From the NCBI GenBank assembly GCA_050331695.1, contig JBHJGP010000012.1:62001-126000 (forward strand): DNA of 64,000 nt, written 5' to 3'. The notes under the pieces are model-generated. The model searched no databases and had not been told where the DNA came from. It was given only the letters and a program-made list of their open reading frames with translations. Shown in pieces: positions 41,730 to 51,491 of the stretch (within the stretch, counting starts at the first letter, position 1; the number at the start of each line of letters is the position of its first letter). Made by a program: the position numbers and the translations under genes. The stretch is from JBHJGP01 sp050331695 (lineage in GTDB: Bacteria; Pseudomonadota; Alphaproteobacteria; Geminicoccales; Geminicoccaceae).

Positions 41730-44700
41730 ATGAGTACAGCCACCGAAACGGCCGAGCCGAACAATAACGGTTCGGTTGCGAGCGAGGCTTCGATCGGCGC
41801 CGATTTTTCCGGCGCACCCAATCCCGTCAACGCCAATCTTGCTGCCGGATCGGCGACCACCGTATCACCGGGTGTCGGTGCCTTCACCAGCCAAGCGGCG
41901 ATGGTCGATGGCGTCGGCGGTTATTCGGTCACACCGGTGCTGACCGTTGGCGAGACCCTCGAAGGCACGACGGGCGCACTCAATGAAAGCACGGCGGGCG
42001 ATTACACGCCCGTGGGCATCCTCGACGGCATCGGCGCGTTCGAACTCGATAGTGAAACGGTGCGCATCTTCACCAATCACGAGCTGCTCAATTTCCTTGG
42101 TAGCGCATACGAAGTGTCCGACGGTGCCGGCGGCACCTTCACGCTCGCCGGGGCCCGCGTCTCCTATTTCGACATCGATAAAGAGACGAAAGAGATCGTC
42201 GACGGCGGCATCGCCTACAACACGATACGTGACGCTAATGGCGACATCGCCACCGACGCGTCCTTCCTGCCCGAGCCCTTTGCGCCGTTGTTCGGCGGCA
42301 TGCCCGGTGACGGGTCACAGCTCGAAGGCTTCAGCCGGTTCTGCTCGGGCCAATATGTCGAGGCTGGACAGTTCGGTGATGGTCGGGGCCTTAGCGATGC
42401 CATTTACTTCGCCCCGGAAGAGGATGGCGGCGTTTTCAACAGCGTCGGCGGTGCTGTCTGGGCGCTCAATCCCGACGACGGCACCATGTGGCAGATCTCG
42501 GCCTTTGGCCGTGGCGGCTGGGAGAATGTCACCGAGGTCGACACCGGCACCACCAACAATGTCGCCTTCATTCTCGCTGACGACACCTCGCCCTTCGATG
42601 CGGACGGCGACGGTGAGGTCGAAGGTGCACCGCTGTTCCTCTATGTTGGCGAAAAACAGCCGGGCGCCACGCTCGCCGACGGGACCAGCGATTTTCTCGC
42701 CGAGAACGGTCTGCGCGAAGGCAAGCTGTTCGTCTGGGTGCCCGGCGACAGCGGCATTGACAGCCCGCTCGAGTTCAACGGCTCCGGCACGCTCGGCGGC
42801 TCCTGGGTCGAGGTCGACAATTCCGTCGATCTGAGCCAGACGTCCGAAGACGGCTCGACCGGCTTCGACGAGTTCGGTTACCCGACCCAGAGTAATCTGT
42901 TCTCGCAAGCTGAGGATCTGGGCGCCTTTCAGTTCTCCCGGCCCGAAGATGTGTCGACCAATCCGAACGATGGTTCGGAGTTCGTCATGGCCTCGACCGG
43001 CGTCGACACCTTCGATGTCGACCCGGCCACGGGCAATGGCGCCGACAGCTTCGGCACCATGTACACCATGGGCATCGATTTCTCGGACATCGACGCGCCC
43101 ACCGGCACGCTGAACATTCTCTACGACGGCGATGCCGACCCGACCCGGGCCCTGCGCTCGCCCGACAATCTGGACTGGGCTGACGACGGCCTGATCTACG
43201 TCCAGGAGGACGAGGCAGAGGAGGAAACGCTTTCGGGCGATGAGGTCCTGTTCGGCGAAGGCGCCGCCAATCCGAACGAGGCCGGCATCGTCAAGATCGA
43301 TCCCAGCACCGGCACGCCGGAGCGGATCGCCAATATCGACCGCAACGTGGTGCTCGATCCGAGCATCGCCAATCCGGCGGATGCGGTCGACATGGACGCC
43401 GGCGACGCCGGCGAGTGGGAGACCTCCGGCATCCTGGACGTTTCGGAGTTGTTTGGTGAGGACCCAGGCGAACTCTTCCTGTTCGACGTCCAGGCCCACG
43501 GCATCGAGGATCAGGAGGAAATCAATCCGGCCTCCCGGATCAATGATGACGATCTGGTGGAAGGCGGCCAGTTGGCCTTTTTGTCGGCGCCTAGCGTCGA
43601 TGCCTTCCCCAATGCCGAGATCCAATCGCTCGAAGGTGAGGACAGCGTCGTCGGCACGGCTGGCGACGATACGCTGATCGGCGACGAGGGCGACAATACC
43701 CTCGAGGGTGGCGCCGGCGCCGACATCATCGATGGCGGACCCGGTGACGATCTCATCGCACCTGGAACCGGTCCCGACATAGCCGACGGCGACGAGGGCA
43801 ACGACACCGCCAGCTTTTTCGACATCCCGTTCGATACCACAGCCGATTTGACCACCGGCGAAGCGAGCTACGTCAGCGGCAGTGGCGCCCCGATCGTTGA
43901 CGAGATCTCGAACTTCGAAAACCTGACGGGCTCCGCCAACAATGACCGTCTGACCGGCGACGACGGGGACAATGTCCTCGATGGCGGCCCCGGCAACGAT
44001 ACCATCATCCCCAATAATGGTGACGACACCATCATCGGCGGCCCTGGCAACGACACGGCGGTGTTCCGGTTCAGCCCCTTCGGTGTCGATGCCAGCCTCG
44101 GCGAGGGCACGGCCGAGGTCTTCGGCGTGCTCGGTGATCTCGGCTTCATCGGCGAACAGAGCTTCGAGACGGGCTTCATCTTCGGCGGCACTGAGGTCGG
44201 CGGGCTTTCGGGCATCGAGTTCAATCCCGAGGTCGGCAATTTCATCGCGATCGCCGACGACCGTGATTTCCCCCAGCGTTTCTACACGCTCGAGCTGGAT
44301 CTCTCCGAGGACGGAAGCGTCGTCGGCTTCGAGGGCGTTGGTTTCACGGGCGTCACCACGATCACCGATTTCGGTCCAGCGGTGTTCGGCGACGGTGCCT
44401 TGGATCCGGAATCGATCCGCGTCGGCCCGTCGAGCGAGGGTGACGGTCTCTCGCTCTACTGGAGCAGCGAGGGCGCGGTCGAGGATGACAGCGGCTTCGT
44501 CGGCATCGATCCGTTCGTCCGCGAAATGACCTTCGCCGGCACCCAGCTTCGCGAGTTCACCCTGCCGGAAGGCTTTTCGCCGACCGAGGACGGCAGTTCC
44601 GGCATTCGCGACAATCTGGCTTTCGAGAGCCTTTCCTTCTCACCGGACCAGAGCTTTCTGTTCACCGCCACCGAGAACGCGCTCGAGCAGGACGGCCCCA

Positions 44701-47700
44701 CGGCATCGCTCGAAGACGCGAGCCCCAGCCGGATCATCCAGTTCGACGCCGAGACCGGCGAGGCGGTGGCCCAGTTCGTCTATGAGGTCGACCCAATCCC
44801 GAAGGCGCCGGTCCCGGAGGACTCCTTCGCCGACAATGGCCTGGTCGAGATGCTGGCGATTTCCGATACCCAATTCTTGATGCTTGAGCGGTCGTTCGCG
44901 GTTGGCGTCGGTAACACCATCAAGCTGTTCGTCGCCGACATCGAGGACGCTACCGATGTGACCGGCGCCGCGGGCATCGGCCCCGACGTGGTCCCGGCGG
45001 ACAAGGGCCTTCTGTTCGATCTGGCCGATCTGGGGATCCCGCTTGACAATATCGAAGGCGCCAGCTTCGGACATGAACTCGAGGACGGCCGCCAGACCCT
45101 GGTCCTGGTCTCCGACAACAACTTCAATGACGCCCAAAGCACCCTGTTCGTCGCGTTCACCATCGACGGTGAGATCGAGCTGATCGCCGATGCGAACACG
45201 CTTGATGGCGTCGAGAACCTGGTCGGCACATCCGAGGCTGATACCTTGGTCGGCGATGACGCCAACAATCTACTGAGCGGCCTCGGCGGCGATGACGAGA
45301 TCTCCGGTGAAGGCGGCGATGACCTTCTCATCGGCGACGGCGGCAACGACACGATCGACGGCGGCGAAGGCGACGACACGGCCATCTTCAACGGCGCCAG
45401 CAGCGAATTCGAGGTCTCGGTCGTCGCCGGCGAGGTGACGGTCACGGGCGGCATCGACGGTATCAACAAGCTCACCAACGTCGAGACGCTTCGCTTCAGC
45501 GACACCGAGATCGCCGTCGACGATCTGCCCTCAGCGCTGCCCAACGGCGTCGCCGCGGGCGACACCGATCAGACCTCGTCCGTGCTGTGGGCCCGGGCGG
45601 CGGTGCCGGGCGTGCTCCTGTTCGAACTGTCGACCGATCCGAGCTTCGCTTCCGACGTCGAGAGCTTCGTCATCGACGTCACCGATCCCAGTGTTCCGGC
45701 GAAGGTCGAGGTCGACGGCCTGGATCCCGCCACCCAGTATTTCTACAAGGCGACCGACGCCGACGGGAACACCAACACGGGCACCTTCGAGACGCCGTCG
45801 GAACTGGGCGAGAACGACGGTCTCAGCTTCGGCGTCACCGGCGACTGGCGGGGGGAGCTCCTGCCCTATCCGGCGATCTCCAATGCCGATGACAGCGAGC
45901 TCGACTTCTTCCTCCAGCACGGCGACACGGTCTACGCCGATTTCAGTTCACCGGCGGTGCCAGCGCCCCAGGCGACGACCCTGGAGGAATACCGGCTCAA
46001 GAATGAGGAGGTTTACTCGGACCTCTTCGGCGTCAACACGCTGGCTGATGTCCGGAGCTCCACCTCGATCTTCACCACCATCGACGATCACGAGGTGACC
46101 AACGATTTCGCCGGCGGCACCACCATCGCCGAGCAGGGCCCGACGGATCTCGGCTTCGACTTTGGCGGCGCGCCCGACGATTTGGTGAATGACAGCGATC
46201 TCTATGAGAACGGGATCCAGGCCTATTTCGAATATAATCCGATCGCTGACACCACCTTCGACGCGCCGGGCAACGATCTTTTCGACGGTGAGCCGAACCT
46301 GTTCCGCAGCCAGAACTACGGTTCGGATGCCCAGATGATCGTCCTCGATCAGCGGAGCTTCCGGGACATCCAGCTGGACGGACCGGACCTGACCGATCCC
46401 AGCACCATCCCCGCTTTCCTCGACCAAAGCCTCAGCACCGAAGACCGCTCGATCCTGGGCGAGCTTCAGTTCGAGATGTTGAAGGAGGAGCTGCAAGCGG
46501 CGGAAGATGCCGGCATCACCTGGAAGTTCGTGGCGACCCCGGAGCCGATCCAGAACATCGGCTTCAACAGCCCGGATTCCTGGGAGGGCTACGCCAATGA
46601 GCGGGCCGAACTTCTGAAGTTCATCGACGACAATGGCATCGATAATGTCGTGTTCGTCGCCGCCGACGTGCATGCAACCTTCGTCAACAACGTCACCTAC
46701 CAGGATCCGGAGGCGGGCATTGGCAGTCCGCAGATTGCGTCCTCGGCCTTCGAGGTCACCACGGGCTCGGTGGCCTTCGAGCCGCCCACCGGTGAAGGTG
46801 TCATCGAATTCGGCATAGCCACGGGCCTGTTCTCCGAGGACGAGATCGCGCTGCTCGAGACCCTGCCGGCCGCTCCCGACGCCGACGACGTGCCGGATGA
46901 TCTCGACGATTTCCTGACCGCCGCGCTCAACGATTTCGGCCTGGCGCCGTTCGGCTTCGATCCCATCGGTCTCGACGACAATCTTCCCCAGGCCGAGGGC
47001 CTGATCGACGCGGAACTCCTTCAGGGCGACTATGTGTCCGCCTTTACCTTCGGCTGGACCCAGTTCGACATCGACGCCGAGACCCAGGAGCTGACGGTGA
47101 CGACCTTCGGCGTGCCGCCTTACGACGAGGCTGACATCGCCGCGGATCCGCAGGCGATCCTCGATCGGGAGCCGGAAATCGTCAGCCAATTCCGAGTGAC
47201 ACCCCAGGATCTGGGGAGCAGCGATCCGGACGGGCCGTCGGATGGGGATCCGGGAGAGCCGCCTGTTTCCGGTCCGGCCACGGTCGCCATCTACGAGATC
47301 CAGGGCGCCGGTCACGTCTCCCCGTTCCTGGATCAGGAGGTCGAGACCCTCGGCATCGTTACGGCGATCGATTCGAACGGCTTCTACGTGCAGGACCCGG
47401 TGGGCGATGGCGACGATGCCACGTCGGACGGCATGTTTGTGTTCACCAGCGACGAACCAGCAGTGGCGGTCGGTGACGAGGTCAGGCTTACCGGCACCGT
47501 CTCCGAGTTCGTGCCCGGTGACTCCGAGCCCGATGATGACGACGGCAATCTGTCGATCACCCAGATGGCTTTTCCGGACATCGAAGTGCTCTCCGGCGGG
47601 AATGATCTGCCCGCGTCGACCGTTCTCGGCGCCGGCGGGCGTCTGCCGCCGACCGATGTGGTCATTTCCGAGGGCGAGCTTCCGGCCGACGGATCGCAGA

Positions 47701-49337
47701 TCGATCTGCGGGATGCCGATGATGCGGCGGCCAATCCGTTCAATCCCGGGACCGACGGCATCGACTTTTACGAGACGCTCGAGGGCATGCGGGTCACGGT
47801 CGAAAATCCATCGGCGGTCTCCGCCACCAACGGCTTCGGCGAGACCTGGCTGGTGGCCAATGAAGGCGCCGATGTGACCACGCCCACCGATGCGCTCAAT
47901 GAGCGGGGCGGCATCAATCTCAACGCCGATGCCGACGGTTTCGGCGACCTCAATCCGGAGCGGATCCAGATCCAGTTCGATGGCGGGCTCATCCCGGACG
48001 GCTTCGATGCTCCGGACCTGACCCTCGGTGACGAACTCACGGACATGACCGGCGTGGTCAGCTACGCCTTCGGCAATTTCGAGGTGGCCGTCACGGAGCC
48101 GTTCTCGGTCGATGAGGCCAGCCCCAACACGGCCGAAACCACCGACCTCGACGGCCTTGGCGATGCCGAGTTGACGGTCGCCACCTACAACATCCTCAAC
48201 GTCTCGCCCGAGGATGTCGACCAGATCGCCGACCTCGCCGATCAGATCACGGGCAATCTGGCCGCTCCGGAGATCATCGCGCTCCAGGAGGTCCAGGACA
48301 ATAATGGCAGCGCTTCGGCGACCGATGACGGTGTTCTGGACGCCGATGTGACGCTCCAGGCGCTGGTCGACGCCATCGCCGACGCTGGTGGGCCCAACTA
48401 CTCGTTCGTCAGCGCGATCGTCGATGAATTCGGCGAGAACGGCGGCGTTCCGGGCGGCAACATCCGCAACGCCTTCCTTTATGATGAGAGCCGGGTCACC
48501 GCGACCGGTTTCGAGACGCTCGAGAGCGACGTGCTGGCGAGCGATTTCGGATTGGACGACAGCGAGGCTGGCACGGGAGCCTTCGCCTTCGACGGCACCA
48601 GGGATCCGCTGCTGGGCGAGTTCGAGTTCGCCGGGGAGGACATTGCGATCGTCAACAACCACCTGACCTCGCGGTTCGGCTCCTCACCGATCTTCGGCGG
48701 GCCACAGCCCTTCGTGCAGGCGGGTGAAGACGCTCGGGAAGCCCAGACCCAGGCACTCAACGACATCACCGATGTGCTGATCGCCGGGGGCGAGAGCGAG
48801 GTCATCGTCCTGGGCGATCTCAACACGTTCGACTTCACCGACGATCTGACCGAGATCCTGCCGGGCACCGGCGATGAGCAGGTGCTCACCAACCTCATCA
48901 CCGACGCGCTGCCTGGCGACGAGGCCTACACCTTCGTCTTCCAGGGCAACAGCCAGGTGCTGGACCACATTTTCGTCACCGACGAGCTTCTCGAGACAGC
49001 CGAAGCCGACATCGTCCACGTCAATAACGACTTCCCGGCGTTCACCAGCGATCACGAACCGGTGGTGGCCCAGTTCACCATCGGCGGCGATGGCGACACG
49101 GTCGCTGATGGCGACGGGGATGGTGATGGCGACAGCGGTGTCGTGGTGGCCGATGCCGGCGGTCTGGCCGAATTGATCGCGACGCCCGATGAGGCAGACG
49201 TAGCGCTCGACACCTTCCTGGAGCCGGGCGGAGCGGTCGCGAGCGAGGCCGTGGTTACCTTCGAGCCGGCGGTGGCGGCGAGCTCCATCGCCAGCACCGA
49301 CAGCCTCATTGACCAGGGCGAAATTCCTACGATTTGA
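41730..49337 (+). CDS. giant secreted RTX protein with PhoX-like, phytase-esterase-like, PhoD and DNase-I-like nuclease domains
   Basis: 2535 residues from the ATG at 41730 (GGAGAGG 9 bases upstream). No Sec signal; acidic and Asp/Gly-rich, as in type I-secreted calcium-binding proteins. Order: PhoX/DUF839-type phosphatase region (about 50-625); RTX nonapeptides (about 640-700 and 730-780, GDDTLIGDEGDN style); an esterase-like/phytase-like beta-propeller (about 785-1140, with GFTGVTTITDFG and EGASFGHELEDG); a second RTX block (about 1157-1220); a PhoD-like domain (about 1270-1830, QHGDTVYAD, TIDDHEVTND, AADVHATF); an OB-like region and endonuclease/exonuclease/phosphatase domain (about 1850-2450, ATYNILN, LQEVQD, GDLNTF, SDHEPV); then a GD-rich linker and unstructured C-terminus. 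All key residues of the PhoD and nuclease parts look intact. It could take phosphorus from phosphoesters, phytate-like compounds and DNA outside the cell. No type I secretion genes are adjacent. Confidence 0.88.
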   Translation: MSTATETAEPNNNGSVASEASIGADFSGAPNPVNANLAAGSATTVSPGVGAFTSQAAMVDGVGGYSVTPVLTVGETLEGTTGALNESTAGDYTPVGILDGIGAFELDSETVRIFTNHELLNFLGSAYEVSDGAGGTFTLAGARVSYFDIDKETKEIVDGGIAYNTIRDANGDIATDASFLPEPFAPLFGGMPGDGSQLEGFSRFCSGQYVEAGQFGDGRGLSDAIYFAPEEDGGVFNSVGGAVWALNPDDGTMWQISAFGRGGWENVTEVDTGTTNNVAFILADDTSPFDADGDGEVEGAPLFLYVGEKQPGATLADGTSDFLAENGLREGKLFVWVPGDSGIDSPLEFNGSGTLGGSWVEVDNSVDLSQTSEDGSTGFDEFGYPTQSNLFSQAEDLGAFQFSRPEDVSTNPNDGSEFVMASTGVDTFDVDPATGNGADSFGTMYTMGIDFSDIDAPTGTLNILYDGDADPTRALRSPDNLDWADDGLIYVQEDEAEEETLSGDEVLFGEGAANPNEAGIVKIDPSTGTPERIANIDRNVVLDPSIANPADAVDMDAGDAGEWETSGILDVSELFGEDPGELFLFDVQAHGIEDQEEINPASRINDDDLVEGGQLAFLSAPSVDAFPNAEIQSLEGEDSVVGTAGDDTLIGDEGDNTLEGGAGADIIDGGPGDDLIAPGTGPDIADGDEGNDTASFFDIPFDTTADLTTGEASYVSGSGAPIVDEISNFENLTGSANNDRLTGDDGDNVLDGGPGNDTIIPNNGDDTIIGGPGNDTAVFRFSPFGVDASLGEGTAEVFGVLGDLGFIGEQSFETGFIFGGTEVGGLSGIEFNPEVGNFIAIADDRDFPQRFYTLELDLSEDGSVVGFEGVGFTGVTTITDFGPAVFGDGALDPESIRVGPSSEGDGLSLYWSSEGAVEDDSGFVGIDPFVREMTFAGTQLREFTLPEGFSPTEDGSSGIRDNLAFESLSFSPDQSFLFTATENALEQDGPTASLEDASPSRIIQFDAETGEAVAQFVYEVDPIPKAPVPEDSFADNGLVEMLAISDTQFLMLERSFAVGVGNTIKLFVADIEDATDVTGAAGIGPDVVPADKGLLFDLADLGIPLDNIEGASFGHELEDGRQTLVLVSDNNFNDAQSTLFVAFTIDGEIELIADANTLDGVENLVGTSEADTLVGDDANNLLSGLGGDDEISGEGGDDLLIGDGGNDTIDGGEGDDTAIFNGASSEFEVSVVAGEVTVTGGIDGINKLTNVETLRFSDTEIAVDDLPSALPNGVAAGDTDQTSSVLWARAAVPGVLLFELSTDPSFASDVESFVIDVTDPSVPAKVEVDGLDPATQYFYKATDADGNTNTGTFETPSELGENDGLSFGVTGDWRGELLPYPAISNADDSELDFFLQHGDTVYADFSSPAVPAPQATTLEEYRLKNEEVYSDLFGVNTLADVRSSTSIFTTIDDHEVTNDFAGGTTIAEQGPTDLGFDFGGAPDDLVNDSDLYENGIQAYFEYNPIADTTFDAPGNDLFDGEPNLFRSQNYGSDAQMIVLDQRSFRDIQLDGPDLTDPSTIPAFLDQSLSTEDRSILGELQFEMLKEELQAAEDAGITWKFVATPEPIQNIGFNSPDSWEGYANERAELLKFIDDNGIDNVVFVAADVHATFVNNVTYQDPEAGIGSPQIASSAFEVTTGSVAFEPPTGEGVIEFGIATGLFSEDEIALLETLPAAPDADDVPDDLDDFLTAALNDFGLAPFGFDPIGLDDNLPQAEGLIDAELLQGDYVSAFTFGWTQFDIDAETQELTVTTFGVPPYDEADIAADPQAILDREPEIVSQFRVTPQDLGSSDPDGPSDGDPGEPPVSGPATVAIYEIQGAGHVSPFLDQEVETLGIVTAIDSNGFYVQDPVGDGDDATSDGMFVFTSDEPAVAVGDEVRLTGTVSEFVPGDSEPDDDDGNLSITQMAFPDIEVLSGGNDLPASTVLGAGGRLPPTDVVISEGELPADGSQIDLRDADDAAANPFNPGTDGIDFYETLEGMRVTVENPSAVSATNGFGETWLVANEGADVTTPTDALNERGGINLNADADGFGDLNPERIQIQFDGGLIPDGFDAPDLTLGDELTDMTGVVSYAFGNFEVAVTEPFSVDEASPNTAETTDLDGLGDAELTVATYNILNVSPEDVDQIADLADQITGNLAAPEIIALQEVQDNNGSASATDDGVLDADVTLQALVDAIADAGGPNYSFVSAIVDEFGENGGVPGGNIRNAFLYDESRVTATGFETLESDVLASDFGLDDSEAGTGAFAFDGTRDPLLGEFEFAGEDIAIVNNHLTSRFGSSPIFGGPQPFVQAGEDAREAQTQALNDITDVLIAGGESEVIVLGDLNTFDFTDDLTEILPGTGDEQVLTNLITDALPGDEAYTFVFQGNSQVLDHIFVTDELLETAEADIVHVNNDFPAFTSDHEPVVAQFTIGGDGDTVADGDGDGDGDSGVVVADAGGLAELIATPDEADVALDTFLEPGGAVASEAVVTFEPAVAASSIASTDSLIDQGEIPTI

Positions 49338-49431
49338 CGGTTTGTGCTCGCAAGCACCTTCCATGACACTTTCGTGACGAAGAAGGAACTGGTCACGCTC
49401 AGCGCTTAAGCTCTCGATAATGTGATCCAAG

Positions 49432-49463
49432 AACGCCCAGGCCACGTCCTGGGCGTTTTCTTG
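49432..49463 (+). terminator. rho-independent terminator of the RTX phosphatase gene
   Basis: AACGCCCAG (49432-49440), loop 49441-49448, CTGGGCGTT (49449-49457), followed by TTTTCTTGTTTGTTT. A perfect 9-base GC-rich stem with a T-rich tail, about 95 bases after the stop codon. Confidence 0.9.
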
Positions 49464-49652
49464 TTTGTTTGACCACCGACCGCCAAGGCATGCGGGCTAC
49501 CGTCTTGGGACGAAAAAGCGCACGGATTCCCGAGCGAAGCGCCATTCTAGGCCACGCTCCCGGCACCGTCGCCCTCGCCAAGCGTGGCCTTACCGCCACA
49601 CCTTTTCGCCATCTGGCTTACCGGCTCTCAACGGTCACGAATTGCTCGCTGC

Positions 49653-49670
49653 TCGTCACGCTGCCGTCAC
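49653..49670 (+). promoter_or_regulatory. candidate Pho box upstream of porin gene
   Basis: Direct 7-base repeats TCGTCAC (49653-49659) and CCGTCAC (49664-49670) separated by four bases give the 11-base period of a PhoB box (consensus CTGTCAT-n4-CTGTCAT). The site is 70 bases before the porin ATG, a suitable place to replace the -35. A third GTCAC (49634-49638) lies 21 bases further upstream. Confidence 0.4.
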
Positions 49671-49739
49671 ACGCCGCGGCAATGGTCCGGCCGCATACGC
49701 CTCAATTTGGTCAGTTGTTTGCGTTTGGGAGGATGGCAT

Positions 49740-51068
49740 ATGGGACCTTGGTCCTTGCCTCGTTACGCCTTTGTTTTGCTTTTCATTTCACTCACGGTCC
49801 TCGGCTCCGGCCGAGCTTCTCTGGCCCAGTCTGTGGAGGACGAGCTGGAAGCGCTCCGCGATACGGTTCAGCGTGCCCTGGAGCGCATCGAGGAGCTAGA
49901 GCAACAGCAGCAAGATACGCAAAGTGAGGTCGAAGCGGCTCGCGAGGCCGTCGAAGAGGCCCAGACTGTGCGCGTCGAACCCGATCGCGGCTCGCCGACG
50001 CGCCTCGAGATCTCCGGTCGCATCAATCAGGCGTTTCTTTTCGCCGACAATGGCAGTGACGATCAGGCGTTCATCGTCGACAATGACAATTCCGGTTCCA
50101 GGTTCGGTCTCCGGGGTGAATCGGATGTCGAGGAGACGACTGTCGGTGCCTATCTCGAGCTCGGTTTCGAGGTGAATACCACCGACGAGATCGACTTCGG
50201 CGATGACGGGCCGGTCGGCGACGAGGCCGGCGAATCCGACTTTCTCGATGTCCGCCACGCGGAAGTTTACATCGAGAATGACACCTACGGCACCCTGGCA
50301 CTCGGCTTCGGCGACATCGCCACGGAATCAATCTCCGAGGTCGACTTTTCCGGAACCGGATGCTGCTTCTCGGAATCGGACGTGGACGATCTTGCCGGCG
50401 GTCTGGCCTTCGAGACCGGTGGCGACGTCGACAGCTTCTTCTCCAACCTCGACGGCTTCCGCACCAGCCGCGTCGCCTACACGACGCCCACCTTCGCCGG
50501 CTTCAACTTGTCTGTCGCCGGCCGTCAGGAAGATGAGACCTTCGAGCCGGACGTGTCGGTGTCCTACGGTGCCACCATCGCTGAGCATGACTTCGAGGCG
50601 GCGGTCGGCTGGCGTCTGGAGGACGAAGAGTCCAATGGCACGGATCTGGAAGACTCCAATACCGTTCACGGTTCCTTCTCGATCCTGTCGCCCACGGGTC
50701 TGAATTTCACCGCTGCCGCCGGCGGTGAGTTTTTCGACGAGGAGGATGTCGACCTCGAAGAGGAGTATTTTGTCTTCGGCAAGGTCGGCTGGCGGGCCGG
50801 CTTCTTCGACATGGGCGAAACGCGGTTCTCGGTCGACGGCTTCTTCGGCGAGGATATCACCAACGATTTCGGCGTCGACGACGGCAACTTCGATGATCCG
50901 GTGGAAGCCTTTTCCGTCGGCGGCGGCGTGGTTCAGGTCGTCGATGACTTCTCCACCGAATTCTATGTGGGTGGCCGCGTCTACTGGCTGGAGCTGCCAG
51001 ACTCGGCCGGTGTCGGCGACCCCGACGCGCTTTACGCGATTACCACCGGCGCCCGCGTCCGGTTCTGA
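49740..51068 (+). CDS. outer-membrane porin
   Basis: 442 residues from the ATG at 49740 (GGGAGGA 6 bases upstream). A Sec signal peptide (cleavage after RASLA near residue 30) is followed by a coiled-coil segment (about residues 32-75, DELEALRDTVQRALERIEELEQQQQ), which may trimerise or anchor to the cell wall. A beta-barrel follows with alternating strands, ending in phenylalanine (GARVRF), the usual signal for the Bam machinery. Loops are very acidic (Asp/Glu-rich), typical of marine bacteria. It resembles the Porin_4/DUF3138-like barrels of alphaproteobacteria. The Pho-box-like repeat upstream suggests phosphate-starvation control and uptake of products from the neighbouring phosphatase. 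Confidence 0.85.
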   Translation: MGPWSLPRYAFVLLFISLTVLGSGRASLAQSVEDELEALRDTVQRALERIEELEQQQQDTQSEVEAAREAVEEAQTVRVEPDRGSPTRLEISGRINQAFLFADNGSDDQAFIVDNDNSGSRFGLRGESDVEETTVGAYLELGFEVNTTDEIDFGDDGPVGDEAGESDFLDVRHAEVYIENDTYGTLALGFGDIATESISEVDFSGTGCCFSESDVDDLAGGLAFETGGDVDSFFSNLDGFRTSRVAYTTPTFAGFNLSVAGRQEDETFEPDVSVSYGATIAEHDFEAAVGWRLEDEESNGTDLEDSNTVHGSFSILSPTGLNFTAAAGGEFFDEEDVDLEEEYFVFGKVGWRAGFFDMGETRFSVDGFFGEDITNDFGVDDGNFDDPVEAFSVGGGVVQVVDDFSTEFYVGGRVYWLELPDSAGVGDPDALYAITTGARVRF

Positions 51069-51083
51069 TCACTCCGTTTGTCC

Positions 51084-51109
51084 GGGGCCGGCCGATGCCG
51101 GCCCCGTTT
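51084..51109 (+). terminator. terminator hairpin after porin
   Basis: GGGGCCGGC (51084-51092), CGAT loop, GCCGGCCCC (51097-51105), then GTTTC. Perfect 9-base GC stem and tetraloop with a short T-run, 15 bases after the porin stop. It overlaps the leader of the lipoprotein gene, so some readthrough would be needed if the two are co-transcribed. Confidence 0.75.
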
Positions 51110-51124
51110 CGGGAACAAGAGCTC

Positions 51125-51382
51125 ATGACCACCTCTCAGCAGATCCTTTTTTCCACGGTCCTCATTATCGGTGCGGCCCTGATCGCGGGCTGCGGGCAGA
51201 TCGAGCCGGCCCGGATCAGCTCTAAGGACAAAAACGATTGTTTCGGCTGTCCGCCGGGTCTGATCACCGGCGATGACGGCGTGCTCACCGTTGATATCCC
51301 AGTCGATCGGGGGGCGCCGCCCTCGTCCGAAGGGAGCTCGAGCGAGGGCCGCGGCAATGGCGGGCCTTTCAACCAGCCTTAA
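51125..51382 (+). CDS. small lipoprotein of unknown function
   Basis: 85 residues. A lipoprotein signal (MTTSQQILFSTVLIIGAALIAGC) with the lipobox LIAG-Cys at residue 23, then a low-complexity mature part with Cys pair DCFGCPPG and a Ser/Gly-rich end. Probably anchored to the outer membrane. It follows the porin terminator by 15 bases. No family recognised. Confidence 0.7.
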   Translation: MTTSQQILFSTVLIIGAALIAGCGQIEPARISSKDKNDCFGCPPGLITGDDGVLTVDIPVDRGAPPSSEGSSSEGRGNGGPFNQP

Positions 51383-51491
51383 GCCCCTTCCAAGCACTCT
51401 TTGTCCCGTCGCAGCGCCAAAGGCCTCGATCATCCGGCTCGTCCTGACTAGGCTCTGAGCTGAATTATCACTTTCTTCAGCCGACTGAGCC

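Noticed and set aside
43640..45400. Short-period repeats suggesting CRISPR or satellite DNA
   Set aside because: They are degenerate coding repeats for Asp/Gly-rich RTX nonapeptides, in frame and without constant spacers.
45948..48662. 904-codon minus-strand frame inside the RTX phosphatase gene
   Set aside because: Antisense to strong domain sequence; no ribosome site or recognisable protein. High-GC codon bias keeps the opposite frame open.
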